NCBI RefSeq assembly: GCF_005930495.1
Contig: NZ_SJEX01000039.1
Location: 1 to 45,342, forward strand
Source: Modestobacter excelsi
Lineage (GTDB): Bacteria; Actinomycetota; Actinomycetes; Mycobacteriales; Geodermatophilaceae
Reading direction: 5' to 3'
Length of the DNA stretch: 45,342 nucleotides
A program made the translations under genes and the position numbers. Below the pieces are notes generated by a model. That model was not told where the DNA came from, searched no databases, and was given only the letters and a program-made list of their open reading frames with translations. The first letter of the stretch is position 1. Every line of letters begins with the position of its first letter. This document shows positions 1-9,100 of the stretch, piece by piece.

Positions 1-531
1 CAGCTCCTCCAGGCCACGGGGGGTCCACCGCCACCGGTCCCAGTCACCGGCGAGCCGGCTCATCGCCGGAACGGTGACCAACGCGGCGGCGCCCGGACGC
101 AGCGCCCGCAGGACCGTGCGCAACCCCGCAACCGGGTCCGGCACGAGCTGCAGCGTCTGGGTCACGATCGCGGCGTCGAAGGTCTCCGCCGGCAGCGTCG
201 CCGGGTCGCACAGGTCACCGACGATGGTGGCGGCCGAGTTGTCCGGGTCGACGTCGAGGACGTCGACCCGCTCGGCGCCCAGGTCGGAGGCGTACAGGTC
301 CTCCTTGACCTCCAGCGTCCGCCCGTGCACGAGGTCGCGATGGCTGTCCAGGAACCGCTGGATGTAGTAGCGGTCGACAGCCGTGCCCCGGTCGAAACCC
401 CACTCGGACAGCGGGTCGACCCGCCGCGTGCTGGCCCATCGCACCCGGAAGCCCGCCCTCCGAGCACCTGCCGAGCGCCTCTCCACCGCGCGGACGACAC
501 GGACGGGGAGCTGGCTGAAGGCGAAGTCCAC
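1..531 (-). CDS. SAM-dependent methyltransferase-like protein, partial (3' end outside window)
   Basis: The reading frame stays open from the window edge up to a GTG at 531; an in-frame TAG lies three codons upstream of it, so the start is well fixed. The visible 177 codons resemble the class I (type 11) methyltransferases often found beside glycosyltransferases: a WGFDRG segment, then VDRYYIQRFL, an acidic turn (VLDVDPDN), a region ending FDAAIVTQTLQL, and the helix/strand RALRPGAALVTVPA. The usual glycine-rich motif I (ExGxGxG) is replaced by LEVKEDLY, which is non-canonical. Expected role: methylating a sugar of the polysaccharide or its lipid-linked precursor in the cytoplasm (inference). 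It lies 59 bp downstream of the GT2 at 591 and is probably co-transcribed with it. The C-terminus cannot be assessed. Confidence 0.8.
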   Translation of the reverse strand, partial: MDFAFSQLPVRVVRAVERRSAGARRAGFRVRWASTRRVDPLSEWGFDRGTAVDRYYIQRFLDSHRDLVHGRTLEVKEDLYASDLGAERVDVLDVDPDNSAATIVGDLCDPATLPAETFDAAIVTQTLQLVPDPVAGLRTVLRALRPGAAALVTVPAMSRLAGDWDRWRWTPRGLEEL

Positions 532-590
532 GGCGTGAGGCTATGCGCCGCCACCTCACCAGCTGCGCTGCTCCCGCAGCTACCGGGACG

Positions 591-2009
591 TCAGTCCGCC
601 GGGACGAACGCCCGCAGGACCACAGGGAATGGGCCACCTGGCGCGTCGCGGCTGACCGCGTCCCACCCGAAGACGTCCCGCAGCCCCTCGGCGAGGGCCG
701 GCACCTCGCCTCGCAGGACGACGAGCAGGACGCCGGCGGGACGCAGCGCCCGCCGGAGGTGACGCAGACCCAGGTCGCCCGCTCCGGGCGTCGCCGGGTC
801 CTGCAACAGGACAATGCAGTCATACGCGTCGCTGTCCACGTCGGCCAGCGGATGAGCTGGTCCGACGGCGGCCTGCGGCCCCGGCCACGGTCGACATTGC
901 ACTGACGTCGCAGCGGTCGACCCGATCACCTCGGCGGGGTCCCCCAGGACCAGGACGTCACCGCGCACGTGCGCGCCGTGCCGGTGCAGGACCCGGGCCA
1001 CCTCCTTGGGCCCGACCTCCGGGTCCGCCGTTCGACCCCGGCGCAGCGCGCTAAGGGCCCGGCGAGCCCCACGGCGGGCACCCGCCGGCACCGCCGCGCG
1101 GAGGAGGCCACCGAGCCGGGACCGCTGCGGCGGGGACGATGCCTCGCTCGCGCCCGCGAGCGCACAGTCGAGCAGCTCGAGGAGCTGGCTGTCGCCTGTC
1201 TCTCCCTGTTCCTCGAGCTGCTGCCGTGTCCAGGTGAGGAAGCGCCGGTATGCCCTCACCTCCTCGTCGCCGAGGCGGACGCTGATCGATCGATCGTGCA
1301 TGCGATACCACGCGCTCGCGGTGCCGCTCATGACCGCGTCACCCCGCAGCTGGAGCCACGCGTTGACGACCTGGTCCTCGAAGAGTCCGGGGAACGCCTC
1401 GAGGTGTGGGACGACGCCGAGGATGGTCTCCCGCCGCGCCACCAGCGAGCAGGTCGACGTCGCGAGGGCGCCGTTGCGCAGCACAGCGGCGAGCAGTTGC
1501 TTCCCCTGCACCACCGCGCCCGGAGCGAAGGCCAGGTCGGACAGGACGTCGGTGGCCGCGGGATCACGCCAGCTGCGCCACACCCAGTCGCGACCGCACA
1601 CCAGGTCGGCCTCCGGGTGCGTCGCCAACAGCGCGACCTGGTCGGCGAGATGGTGCGGCTCCCACGCGTCGTCGGCGTCGAGGAAGGCCACCAGGTCGCC
1701 GCTCGCCTGGCTGATCCCCAGAGCTCGGCTCGGGCCCGTACCCCGGTTCCGCCGGCCCTCGTGGGCCAGCACGCGCACCCGCGGGTCGGAGGCCGCCAGC
1801 TCTCCGGCGATCCGGTCACTGCCATCCGTGCCGCCGTCGTCCACCAGGAGCAGCTCGACAGCCTGCCAGCTCTGGCCGAGCACGCTCCCAGCAGCCTGCC
1901 GGAGGTAGGCAGCAGCGTCGAGGAACGGCATGATCACCGAGACGACCGGGCTCGCGCCCATCTGCGTCACAGTGGTGAGATGCTCGCCGCCCACCGGCGG
2001 TGTCGTCAT
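591..2009 (-). CDS. GT2 glycosyltransferase with a C-terminal methyltransferase-like domain
   Basis: A 472-residue protein. Residues about 22-250 form a GT-A fold GT2 domain: VSVIMPF, LLVDDGGTDGS, and the metal-binding DADD at 111-114 after GDLVAFL. After a basic hinge (about 300-335), the C-terminal 150 residues have the strand order of a class I methyltransferase (LVLGDP, then DCIVLLQD, then RRALRPAGVLLVVL), but motif I has no glycine-rich loop, so this part may bind without catalysing. A longer frame begins at 2255 with TTG. I chose ATG 2009 because it overlaps the stop of the upstream GT4 gene (ATGA) and the domain begins just after it. Likely adds a sugar from an NDP donor to the lipid-linked repeat unit on the inner membrane face; donor and acceptor are unknown. 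Confidence 0.87.
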   Translation of the reverse strand: MTTPPVGGEHLTTVTQMGASPVVSVIMPFLDAAAYLRQAAGSVLGQSWQAVELLLVDDGGTDGSDRIAGELAASDPRVRVLAHEGRRNRGTGPSRALGISQASGDLVAFLDADDAWEPHHLADQVALLATHPEADLVCGRDWVWRSWRDPAATDVLSDLAFAPGAVVQGKQLLAAVLRNGALATSTCSLVARRETILGVVPHLEAFPGLFEDQVVNAWLQLRGDAVMSGTASAWYRMHDRSISVRLGDEEVRAYRRFLTWTRQQLEEQGETGDSQLLELLDCALAGASEASSPPQRSRLGGLLRAAVPAGARRGARRALSALRRGRTADPEVGPKEVARVLHRHGAHVRGDVLVLGDPAEVIGSTAATSVQCRPWPGPQAAVGPAHPLADVDSDAYDCIVLLQDPATPGAGDLGLRHLRRALRPAGVLLVVLRGEVPALAEGLRDVFGWDAVSRDAPGGPFPVVLRAFVPAD

Positions 2010-3268
2010 GTCCGACCTCCCCGAGGTCCCCGTCCCTCCGGGTCGGCACGTCCGACAGCGGCTCGCACGATTCCGTCGACGGTCGGAGCGATGACGGTCC
2101 ATCGGTACTGCCGCTGCCACAACTCCCGGGCGTGCGAGCTGAGCACCGCGCCGCGGTCCGCGTCGTCGAGCAGGCGCAGGCAGCTGTCCGCCAGCGCTCG
2201 CGGGTCGTCCGCCAGGAGCACGTGGCGCCCGTCCTCCACGTCGAGACCCTCGCAACCGACCCGGGTGCTGACCACGGGGACGCCGTGAGCGAACGCCTCC
2301 AGCACCTTGATGCGGGTGCCGCCTCCGAAGCGGAGAGGGACCACGACCAGGTCCGCGCCCGCCAGCTCGGCGGTCACGTCGGGGACCTCGCCGGCGAGTT
2401 CGACACCTCGTCCGCTGACTGCTGCGACGAGGTCGGCTCCGTGGTGGCCGACCACGCGGAACCGCACGTCCGGCCGGTGCACCCGGATCAGCGGGAGGAC
2501 ATCCTGGGCGAAGAACGCAACGGCGTCCCGGTTCGGCTCGTAGGTCAGCAGACCGACGAACAGCAGCACCGGACCCCCGGTGACCGACCGCGGCGGAGGC
2601 GCCGGAGCTCCGCCCGGCCGGTCGGGCAGTTCATATCCGTTCGAGAGGACCGCCACCCGGGGCCCGGCCAGCCGCCCTCGGTCCAGCTCACTGCACACCA
2701 CGGTCACCCGTGCTGCCCCTGCCACCCGCTCTTCGACCCGCTCCCACAGACGCTCGTCGAGCAGGTCGGCGGCAGCGCTGGCCAGGTGCCGCGGCAGGCT
2801 GCGGGGCGAGGAACGCCTGCCCCGGCCCAGCCGCCGGAGATGGGCCATTGAGGACTCGAGGTTGTCCAGGTCCACCACGTGCGGCGCGGGCAACCGGTCT
2901 CGCAGGGCGAGGTAGGTGGGGCTGTGGGCGAACCACACCAAGTCGTACTCGTCCTCCGCCCACCGCTGCACCGCCTCGCGGGCCGGCGCCCAGTCCTGGC
3001 CGACGAGACGTCGTGGGCGCGCGGAGAGCAGCCAGCGCAGCGCCCGGGACACCGACGAGCGCGCGGCATAGCCGGCGGTCACCACTTCCGTCCGGCCGAG
3101 CCGGACGTCGGACGGCGGGTTCGGTGGGTCCGCCAACGGCTCGTCGCGCACGACCAGGAGGTCGACCGTGCCGAGTCCGGCCAGCGTGCGCACGACCCAG
3201 TGCAGTCGCTGCCGATAACCTGACCGGGCCGGCCACGGGTAGTCGTCGGCCACCACCAGGAACTTCAC
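2006..3268 (-). CDS. GT4 family glycosyltransferase
   Basis: A 420-residue GT-B fold retaining glycosyltransferase. The N-terminal Rossmann half opens with KFLVVADDYPWPARSGY, which has the donor/acceptor glycine turn of GT4 enzymes. The C-terminal half has VLLFVGLLTYEPN and the nucleotide-sugar binding block PLRFGGGTRIKVLEAFAHG, followed by GVPVVST. The start is GTG at 3268, only 17 bp from the GTG of the divergent fusion gene, so both promoters must lie inside or very close to the coding ends. It is the first gene of a minus-strand run: its TGA overlaps the ATG of the GT2 at 2009. Presumed to build the polysaccharide repeat unit; sugar specificity cannot be read from the sequence. Confidence 0.9.
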   Translation of the reverse strand: MKFLVVADDYPWPARSGYRQRLHWVVRTLAGLGTVDLLVVRDEPLADPPNPPSDVRLGRTEVVTAGYAARSSVSRALRWLLSARPRRLVGQDWAPAREAVQRWAEDEYDLVWFAHSPTYLALRDRLPAPHVVDLDNLESSMAHLRRLGRGRRSSPRSLPRHLASAAADLLDERLWERVEERVAGAARVTVVCSELDRGRLAGPRVAVLSNGYELPDRPGGAPAPPPRSVTGGPVLLFVGLLTYEPNRDAVAFFAQDVLPLIRVHRPDVRFRVVGHHGADLVAAVSGRGVELAGEVPDVTAELAGADLVVVPLRFGGGTRIKVLEAFAHGVPVVSTRVGCEGLDVEDGRHVLLADDPRALADSCLRLLDDADRGAVLSSHARELWQRQYRWTVIAPTVDGIVRAAVGRADPEGRGPRGGRT

Positions 3269-3285
3269 GAGAGGACCGGTGTTCG

Positions 3286-5514
3286 GTGGAGCAGCCGCGC
3301 CGCGTCCGGCTCCTGGTCTTCTGCGGTGCGGTGGCGTGGGGCGGCGCCGAGGTGGCGCTCGGCCACCTGCTGGCCGGGCTGCCGGACCACTACGAGGTCC
3401 GGCTGCTCGGTGTCGACGACATCGTGCTGCAGCAGCTCGCGGCGCGACGACCGGGCACGCCCCGCACCGTGCTCCCCCGCGTGCAGGGCTGGCGCGACCT
3501 GGGTGCGATGAGGACGCACCGGCGGGCCATGGCGGAGGCCGGCGCCGACCTCCTGCACATCAACCTCCCGGTGCCCTACGCGGACCCCTACACGGTGCTC
3601 GCGGCCTCGACACTCTGGCACATCCCCGTCGTGGCGGTGGAACACCTGCCGATGCCGAGCCCAGGCCCGCGCATCGATCGGATCGTGCGATTCACCGCAC
3701 GCCGGCTGCGCGCCGTCGTGGGCGTCAGCGAGGGGGCGGCGCAGCGACTGGAGGAGGTCCTCGGCCTGCCCTCCGGCGCGGCCCGGGTCGTGCGGAACGG
3801 GGTCCCACGACCTGGTCCAAGTCAGCCGGTGGCAACACCCCCGGGTCGGCTGGTGGTAGGGGGTGTGGGCCGGCTGGACGTCCAGAAGGGCTTCGACGTG
3901 CTCGTGCGGGCCGTCGCCGCGCTGCCTGACGTCCACCTCGTCCTGGTGGGGGACGGTCCCGAACGGCAGGCCCTCGACGAGCTCGTCGCCGACCTCGGCG
4001 TCCGGGACCGGGTGATGATGACCGGCTGGTCCGCCGAGGTGTCCGCCCTCATGGGGTCCTTCGACGTGCTCGCCGTCCCCAGCCGGTGGGAGGGCCTGCC
4101 CTTGGTCGTCCTGGAGGCGATGCTCGCCGGCGTACCCGTTGTCGCGACGCCGGTAGGCGGGATTCCCGACGCGGTGCGACATGAACGGACCGGACTGCTC
4201 GTCCCGGTGGACGACCCCGCAGCGCTCACCACGGCGCTGGAGAGGCTGTCAGCCGACCCGGCACACCGGGGGCGACTGGCCACCGAGGCCGCGGCCGAGG
4301 CCCGGAGGTGCTTCACGGTCGAGGCCATGGTGCAGTCCTACATGGCCCTCCATGACGAACTCCTGAGCCGGGGTCCCCGGAGGCTCACGCACCGGGCCCG
4401 CACGTCCGAGCGGCGGGGACGCGGTGATGGAACCGCCGCGTCCCCGCCGGACGTGGACGTGGCGGCGGTCCCGGTGGGGGGCCCGTGGCCCGTCCTGGCC
4501 CCTCCGGCCGCGGCTCCCGTGCAGGCTGCCCTCGAGCCACCCAGCTTCTCAATCGTGATCGCGGCCTACCAGGCCGAGGCCACGGTCGCCGCCGCCATCG
4601 AGTCGGTCCTCGACCAGACGCGTCCGCCCCTGGAGGTCGTGGTGTGCGACGACGGTTCCACCGACGGCACCGCGGACGTGCTGGCCGGCTTCGGGGAGCG
4701 CATCCGGGTGGTGCGCCGGCCCAACGGCGGTGAGTCGGCCGCGAAGAACACCGCCGTGGCAGCTGCCCGCGGCGACTACGTGGTCGTACTGGACGCCGAC
4801 GACGTCTTCCATCCGCGCCGGCTCGAGGCCCTGGCCTGGCTCGCCCAGCAGCGGCCGGACCTGGACGTCCTCACCACGGATGCGGTCGTGGAGGCCGATG
4901 GCGTCCCCGTTCGCCAGGCCTACCACGCAGACTGGCACTTCCCCGTCGACGGACAGCGAGCTGCGATCCTCGACGGCAACTTCATCCTGGGCATGTGCGC
5001 GGTGCCCCGGGAGCGATGGCTCGGGGTCGGCGGCTTCGACGAGTCGCTCGCCGTCACCGCGGACTGGGAGTTCTGGCAGCGCCTGGTGTTGAGCGGCTCC
5101 CAGGCGGGGTTGGTGGACGTGCCGCTCGCCCGCTACCGCTTGACGCAGGGGACGCTCAGCTCGGATCCCACACGTATGACCGAGGCCCGGTTACGTGTGC
5201 TCGACCGCGCCGCTGCCCGAGAGGACCTCGACCATCACGAGCGCGATGTGGTGACCCGCGCGCGCGAACGCGAGCGCCGCGAGTTGCAGTGGCGACGGCT
5301 CGAGCGCTCCCTCAGCGGCGAGGGCGATGAAGCGCTGCGCAGCTCCGCCTGGGCAGTGCTGGTCGGTCGGGCGCACCGGCCACGGAGCCGCGCGCTGGCG
5401 CTGCTCGCCCTGGCGACGCCCGGCCTGGCGCGACGACGACGGAGGTGGCGAGTCGGGGACACCGTGGAGATCGGCTCGGACGTCCGGGTACCTCGGCCCT
5501 TCGCCGCCGGATGA
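3286..5514 (+). CDS. Two-domain glycosyltransferase, GT4 fused to GT2
   Basis: 742 residues from GTG 3286, preceded by the ribosome site GAGAGG at 3270-3275. Residues about 6-370 are a GT-B fold GT4 enzyme: FCGAVAWGGAE at the N-terminus, GGVGRLDVQKGFD, LVGDGPERQ, and the catalytic E-x7-E at E269/E277 in SRWEGLPLVVLEAM. A proline/alanine-rich linker (about 375-420) joins it to a GT2 domain starting FSIVIAAYQAEATV, with VCDDGSTDGT and DADD near residue 503. The last about 120 residues are Arg/Glu-rich and end in a basic tail. Two complete catalytic modules in one chain suggest two consecutive sugar additions to one acceptor (inference). The frame extends upstream to 2710, but that part only mirrors the GT4 on the other strand. 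Confidence 0.9.
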   Translation: MEQPRRVRLLVFCGAVAWGGAEVALGHLLAGLPDHYEVRLLGVDDIVLQQLAARRPGTPRTVLPRVQGWRDLGAMRTHRRAMAEAGADLLHINLPVPYADPYTVLAASTLWHIPVVAVEHLPMPSPGPRIDRIVRFTARRLRAVVGVSEGAAQRLEEVLGLPSGAARVVRNGVPRPGPSQPVATPPGRLVVGGVGRLDVQKGFDVLVRAVAALPDVHLVLVGDGPERQALDELVADLGVRDRVMMTGWSAEVSALMGSFDVLAVPSRWEGLPLVVLEAMLAGVPVVATPVGGIPDAVRHERTGLLVPVDDPAALTTALERLSADPAHRGRLATEAAAEARRCFTVEAMVQSYMALHDELLSRGPRRLTHRARTSERRGRGDGTAASPPDVDVAAVPVGGPWPVLAPPAAAPVQAALEPPSFSIVIAAYQAEATVAAAIESVLDQTRPPLEVVVCDDGSTDGTADVLAGFGERIRVVRRPNGGESAAKNTAVAAARGDYVVVLDADDVFHPRRLEALAWLAQQRPDLDVLTTDAVVEADGVPVRQAYHADWHFPVDGQRAAILDGNFILGMCAVPRERWLGVGGFDESLAVTADWEFWQRLVLSGSQAGLVDVPLARYRLTQGTLSSDPTRMTEARLRVLDRAAAREDLDHHERDVVTRARERERRELQWRRLERSLSGEGDEALRSSAWAVLVGRAHRPRSRALALLALATPGLARRRRRWRVGDTVEIGSDVRVPRPFAAG

Positions 5515-5622
5515 CGGCCGCACGGGAGCGGTTCCTGTCAGCGCTGGGTGGCCGGTTACCCTCGTCCCCTGGCACTGGCCCGTCGACCTGCGGCGCCTTC
5601 CCTGGTGCGACGGAGGACCCGA

Positions 5623-6531
5623 GTGACTGGACCGTCTGACGACGCGAGCTCTCCGCGTATCGCGGTCGTCCTCGCCTCGGCCAACCGCCCCGAGTTGCTC
5701 GGTGCTGTCGTCGCCGACCTACAGCGGCAGACCCGGCGGGACTTCCGCCTCGTCGTCTCGGTGCCCGACCGCGACAGCCTCCCGGCGGAACCGCTGCCGG
5801 GGGGTGCCGTCGTCGTGCACGACCGGGGCCTGGCCGCTCAGCGGAACGCCGGCCTCGCCGCCGCGCCCGACGCCACCCACGTCTTCTGCTTCGACGACGA
5901 CGCCGTGGTGCGATCGGACTACCTCGACCGAGCGGTGGCGTTCTTCGATGCCCACCCGGACGTCGTCGCCCTGACCGGCCGCGTGCTGCTCGACGGGGCG
6001 ACCGGGGACGAGGTCCCTCGCTCGGTGGCCGACGACGCGCTGGCCGCGTCCATCTCCGAACCCCCGACCGGCGACTGGCAGCCCAGCCGTGAACTCTACG
6101 GCTGCAACTTCGCGTTCCGCCCCGACGCCGTCGACGGGGAGCGCTTCGACCCCCGGCTCCCCCTGTACTCCTGGCTCGAGGACCACGACTTCGCGCGACG
6201 GGCGATGCGCCACGGGACCCTGGCCTGGGTTCACGACTGCGTGATCGTGCACCGCGGGGTGAAATCCGGTGGCCGGATGGCCCATGAGCGCCTCGGCTAC
6301 TCACAGGTGATGAACCCCGCCTACCTGCACCACGTCGGCAGCTTTCCGCTGTGGCTCACGGCCTACGAGACGCTCCCCCGCATCGGCAAGAACGCGCTGC
6401 GCGCCGTCCGGGGCGGCGAGGCCGACTGGCGGCGGGAACGGTTGCGGGGCAATCTCCGCGCTGCCGCCGACGTCGCACGTCGCCGGTTCACCCCCGAACG
6501 GGTCCTGGAAATCCCGGTCGCCGGCTCCTGA
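5623..6531 (+). CDS. GT2 family glycosyltransferase
   Basis: 302 residues. The start GTG 5623 has a good ribosome site (CGGAGG at 5611-5616); an earlier in-frame start at 5548 would add residues with no family resemblance. GT2 features: RIAVVLASANRPELL at the N-terminus, LVVSVPDRD, the RNAGLAAAP block, and the metal site FDDDAVV. The later YGCNFAFR and YSWLEDHDFARR motifs fit the acceptor/catalytic base region of rhamnosyl- or galactofuranosyl-type GT2 enzymes. It follows the fusion GT by 108 bp and probably shares its transcript. Transcription ends at the hairpin just after its stop. Donor sugar unknown. Confidence 0.88.
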   Translation: MTGPSDDASSPRIAVVLASANRPELLGAVVADLQRQTRRDFRLVVSVPDRDSLPAEPLPGGAVVVHDRGLAAQRNAGLAAAPDATHVFCFDDDAVVRSDYLDRAVAFFDAHPDVVALTGRVLLDGATGDEVPRSVADDALAASISEPPTGDWQPSRELYGCNFAFRPDAVDGERFDPRLPLYSWLEDHDFARRAMRHGTLAWVHDCVIVHRGVKSGGRMAHERLGYSQVMNPAYLHHVGSFPLWLTAYETLPRIGKNALRAVRGGEADWRRERLRGNLRAAADVARRRFTPERVLEIPVAGS

Positions 6532-6534
6532 GCC

Positions 6535-6566
6535 CACGGTCCCGGCGGGACGGTCGCCGGACCGTG
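6535..6566. terminator. Strong bidirectional terminator hairpin
   Basis: Arms CACGGTCCCGGCG (6535-6547) and CGCCGGACCGTG (6555-6566) pair over 12 bp with one bulged C and a 7-nt loop. The hairpin fills the 35-bp gap between the stops of two convergent genes (6531 plus, 6567 minus), so it can serve both. There is no U-tract on the plus side, as is common in actinobacteria. Confidence 0.75.
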
Positions 6567-7958
6567 CTAGTCGGGATTCCGGTCGCTGTCGCGGGTCAGC
6601 CGGGCGCGCAGAGCGACCAGCGCCTTGTCGAGCACGCCGAGGCCCTCCCGCCAGACGAGCGCGACGTCCCCCGGCCCCGGTACGACGAAGCGGTGAGCAG
6701 GAACGCCCAATACTCGGGACGCTGTGAGCACGAGGAACAGGGACTGGAGAGCGCTCGCTGCGATGCCGGTCAGGCAGGCACCGAGGATCCCGTACCGGGG
6801 CACCAGCACCAGGAACACCGAGATGTTCACCACCAGGCTGAGGCCGAAACCGACACTGCGCAGCCCCGGTCGACCGAAGGACGCCAGACCGGCGCCGGCC
6901 ATCGGGCCGGGGATGTAGAAGACCACCGACACGAGCAGGAGCTGGGTGGGCAGGACGGCGTCGGCAAAGCTCGCCCCGAAGAGCGGGACGATCCACCATG
7001 GTGCGCTGACACCGAGCGCGAGGCAGCCCACCAACCCCAGCAGCGTGGTCACGCGGGTGGCCGTCGCCACCTGGTCTGCGTTGCTGGTCTTGCTGTTCAC
7101 CCCGTGCAGCGCCCCGGCAACAGCTCGCGAGAAGATGATCGGCAGGTCCATCACGGTGGAGGCCACGCTGTAGAGACCGAGATCGCGGACGCTCGCCAGC
7201 GGGGTCATGAGGATCTGGTGGATGGTCGCGGCGAGCATGCTGGCCACCGAGCCGAACCAGGTCCTCCCGCCGTAGGACATGAGCGGCAGCAGGACCCTGC
7301 CCGTGTCCTCACTGACGGGCCGCGCGGCCGAGCTGCGCGCCTTCCGCAGCAGAGGCCAGTAGGCGAAACCGGCCACAGCGGGCGCCAGGAAGGTGACGAG
7401 GACACCGATCAACACGGTCAGGTCTCCGGTGAGCCACAGCCCCACGAACACCAACACCCTCAGGGCCGTGTTGATGATGCTCTCCAGAGCGACGGCTCCC
7501 CACATCTGGTGCCCCATGGCCGCGCCCCGGAGCGCGCCGACGACCAGCATCGGGATGGAGAGAGCCATAGCGATGAGCATGAGACGGCCCAGCGCAGCGT
7601 TGCCGTCGGACAGGAAGGGCAGAAGGGCCCACGCGACGACGAAGCACAGCACACCCATCGCCACCGACAGCAGGGCCGACCACATCAGCGCACGCAGGAT
7701 GGTCCACGGTCGCTTCGCGGCCAGGTAGGTCAGAGCATCAGGGAGCCCGAGCGTGGCCACGGAACCGGCCAGGACCGCCGGCACGATGGCCGCCGCCAGC
7801 TCACCGCGTCCGGTCGCGCCGAGGGCCCGGGCGAGCACGGGCTGGGTCAGCAGACCGGCGACCGGTATCAGGAAGCTGGACGCGCTCGTGAGCACGACCG
7901 CCCTGCGGAGACTGGCGCCCGGCGCGGAGTCGACGGGCACTCCAGTTGCGTCAGCCAC
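6567..7958 (-). CDS. Polysaccharide flippase, Wzx/PST (MOP superfamily)
   Basis: 463 residues, very hydrophobic, with about 12 predicted membrane helices. The N-terminal pattern is typical of O-antigen/exopolysaccharide flippases: SSFLIPVAGLLTQPVLARALG followed by GRGELAAAIV, with later FSRAVAGALHG and PRYGILGACLTG segments. The family moves undecaprenyl-PP-linked repeat units across the membrane. The GTG start at 7958 has no clear ribosome site. It is the last gene of the minus-strand run that begins at 15433, and lies 49 bp after the GT4 at 8008. A second, only distantly similar flippase is at 32072-33397. The basic C-terminal tail is probably cytoplasmic. Confidence 0.88.
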   Translation of the reverse strand: MADATGVPVDSAPGASLRRAVVLTSASSFLIPVAGLLTQPVLARALGATGRGELAAAIVPAVLAGSVATLGLPDALTYLAAKRPWTILRALMWSALLSVAMGVLCFVVAWALLPFLSDGNAALGRLMLIAMALSIPMLVVGALRGAAMGHQMWGAVALESIINTALRVLVFVGLWLTGDLTVLIGVLVTFLAPAVAGFAYWPLLRKARSSAARPVSEDTGRVLLPLMSYGGRTWFGSVASMLAATIHQILMTPLASVRDLGLYSVASTVMDLPIIFSRAVAGALHGVNSKTSNADQVATATRVTTLLGLVGCLALGVSAPWWIVPLFGASFADAVLPTQLLLVSVVFYIPGPMAGAGLASFGRPGLRSVGFGLSLVVNISVFLVLVPRYGILGACLTGIAASALQSLFLVLTASRVLGVPAHRFVVPGPGDVALVWREGLGVLDKALVALRARLTRDSDRNPD

Positions 7959-8007
7959 GGGGGGAGCCTAGGTGCAGGTCAGTCAGCGCCTCGGACCGGC
8001 GGCCAGG

Positions 8008-9063
8008 TCACCCGACCACCGACTGGTACACCCGGTCGTAGTCCTCGGCCATCCGCCGCACCGAGAAGTAGTCCGCGTTCTCCCGTGCTCGCGCACGCCA
8101 GCGTGCCAGCTCGTCGCGGTCGGTCATGAGCCGACGCAGCACGTCGGCCATGGCCTCCGGGGCCGACACCGGGACGAGTTGACCCGCCCGCCCCTGCTCC
8201 AGGACCTCGGGGACACCGCCGACGGCCGTCGCCACGACGGCACAGCCGGCTGCTCGCGCTTCCGCGAGGCTGAGGCCGAAGGGTTCGTCCAAGGAGGCGG
8301 AAGCGAAGACGTCCGCCTGCTCGAGGAGCCGCCACGGCGTCAGGCTCGGTCCGGTGAAGTGGACGGAGGCCGAGAGACCCAGGTCCCTGGCCAGTCCTTC
8401 CAGCCGGTCACGGTCGGGTCCCGACCCGATGATGTTCAGCTGCCAAGCCGGCGCAGCTGGCTGTGCCTTGCTGAAGGCCGTGATGATGTCGCCGACGGCC
8501 TTGCGCCCGTGGAGACCACACAGGCTCACGACGCAAGGCCCGGCCAGGGAGCCGATGCTCAGATCATCGGGCAGTGCCTCGCGCGGTGACGCAACTGCCC
8601 CGTTGAGCACACAGACGACCTTGCGAGCGGGGAATCCCCGACCAATCAGACGCTGCCGCTCTGCCTCGCTGACGGCCACGACGACCGTGCCCAGCCGCAT
8701 GAGCCAGGAGTGGCTGTCGAAGGAGTTGTGCATGGTCGTCACCAGAGGAGCCCGGACCACCTTACTCACCGGATGAGCGAGGACCGCCGAGGACATCATG
8801 TGTGCGTGGACGACCTCGGGCCGCGCTGCCCGAGCGACGCCCAGGAGCGCTCGCTCGCTGCGGAGCACGTCCAGCAGGGTGCTGGCCTCCGGCACGGTCG
8901 CGATGGTGACGCCGTGGGCACGGAGGAGATCGTCATAGGACCCGTGCGCATGGGCGAAGGTAACCTCGTGCCCGGCGTCTGCCTGGGCGCACGCGAGGTC
9001 GACGGCCACGTGCACGTGGCCGTTGCTGCGCCAAGAGTGCTTGATGACGTGCATGATCTTCAT
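8008..9063 (-). CDS. GT4 family glycosyltransferase
   Basis: 351 residues from ATG 9063, where the family-typical KIMHVIKH begins; the frame continues upstream to 9504 but without homologous residues. GT-B fold: VVHAHMMSSAVLAH and VVAVSEAERQ in the N-terminal half; VSLCGLHGRKAVGDII, IIGSGPDRDRLEGLA and the E-x7-E region SASLDEPFGLSLAEARAAG in the C-terminal half. Retaining transfer of a sugar from an NDP donor at the inner membrane face is expected. It sits 37 bp downstream of the FAD-enzyme gene within the seven-gene run. Its codon third positions look less GC-rich than those of genes after 21 kb (visual impression only). Confidence 0.9.
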   Translation of the reverse strand: MKIMHVIKHSWRSNGHVHVAVDLACAQADAGHEVTFAHAHGSYDDLLRAHGVTIATVPEASTLLDVLRSERALLGVARAARPEVVHAHMMSSAVLAHPVSKVVRAPLVTTMHNSFDSHSWLMRLGTVVVAVSEAERQRLIGRGFPARKVVCVLNGAVASPREALPDDLSIGSLAGPCVVSLCGLHGRKAVGDIITAFSKAQPAAPAWQLNIIGSGPDRDRLEGLARDLGLSASVHFTGPSLTPWRLLEQADVFASASLDEPFGLSLAEARAAGCAVVATAVGGVPEVLEQGRAGQLVPVSAPEAMADVLRRLMTDRDELARWRARARENADYFSVRRMAEDYDRVYQSVVG

Positions 9064-9100
9064 CGCAGCCAGGCACCCGCTCCCGGGCACGCCGACGAGG

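Noticed and set aside
6351..8129. 592-codon open frame on the plus strand
   Set aside because: It is the antisense shadow of the flippase at 6567-7958: highly charged His/Gln/Arg composition, no motif, no ribosome site.
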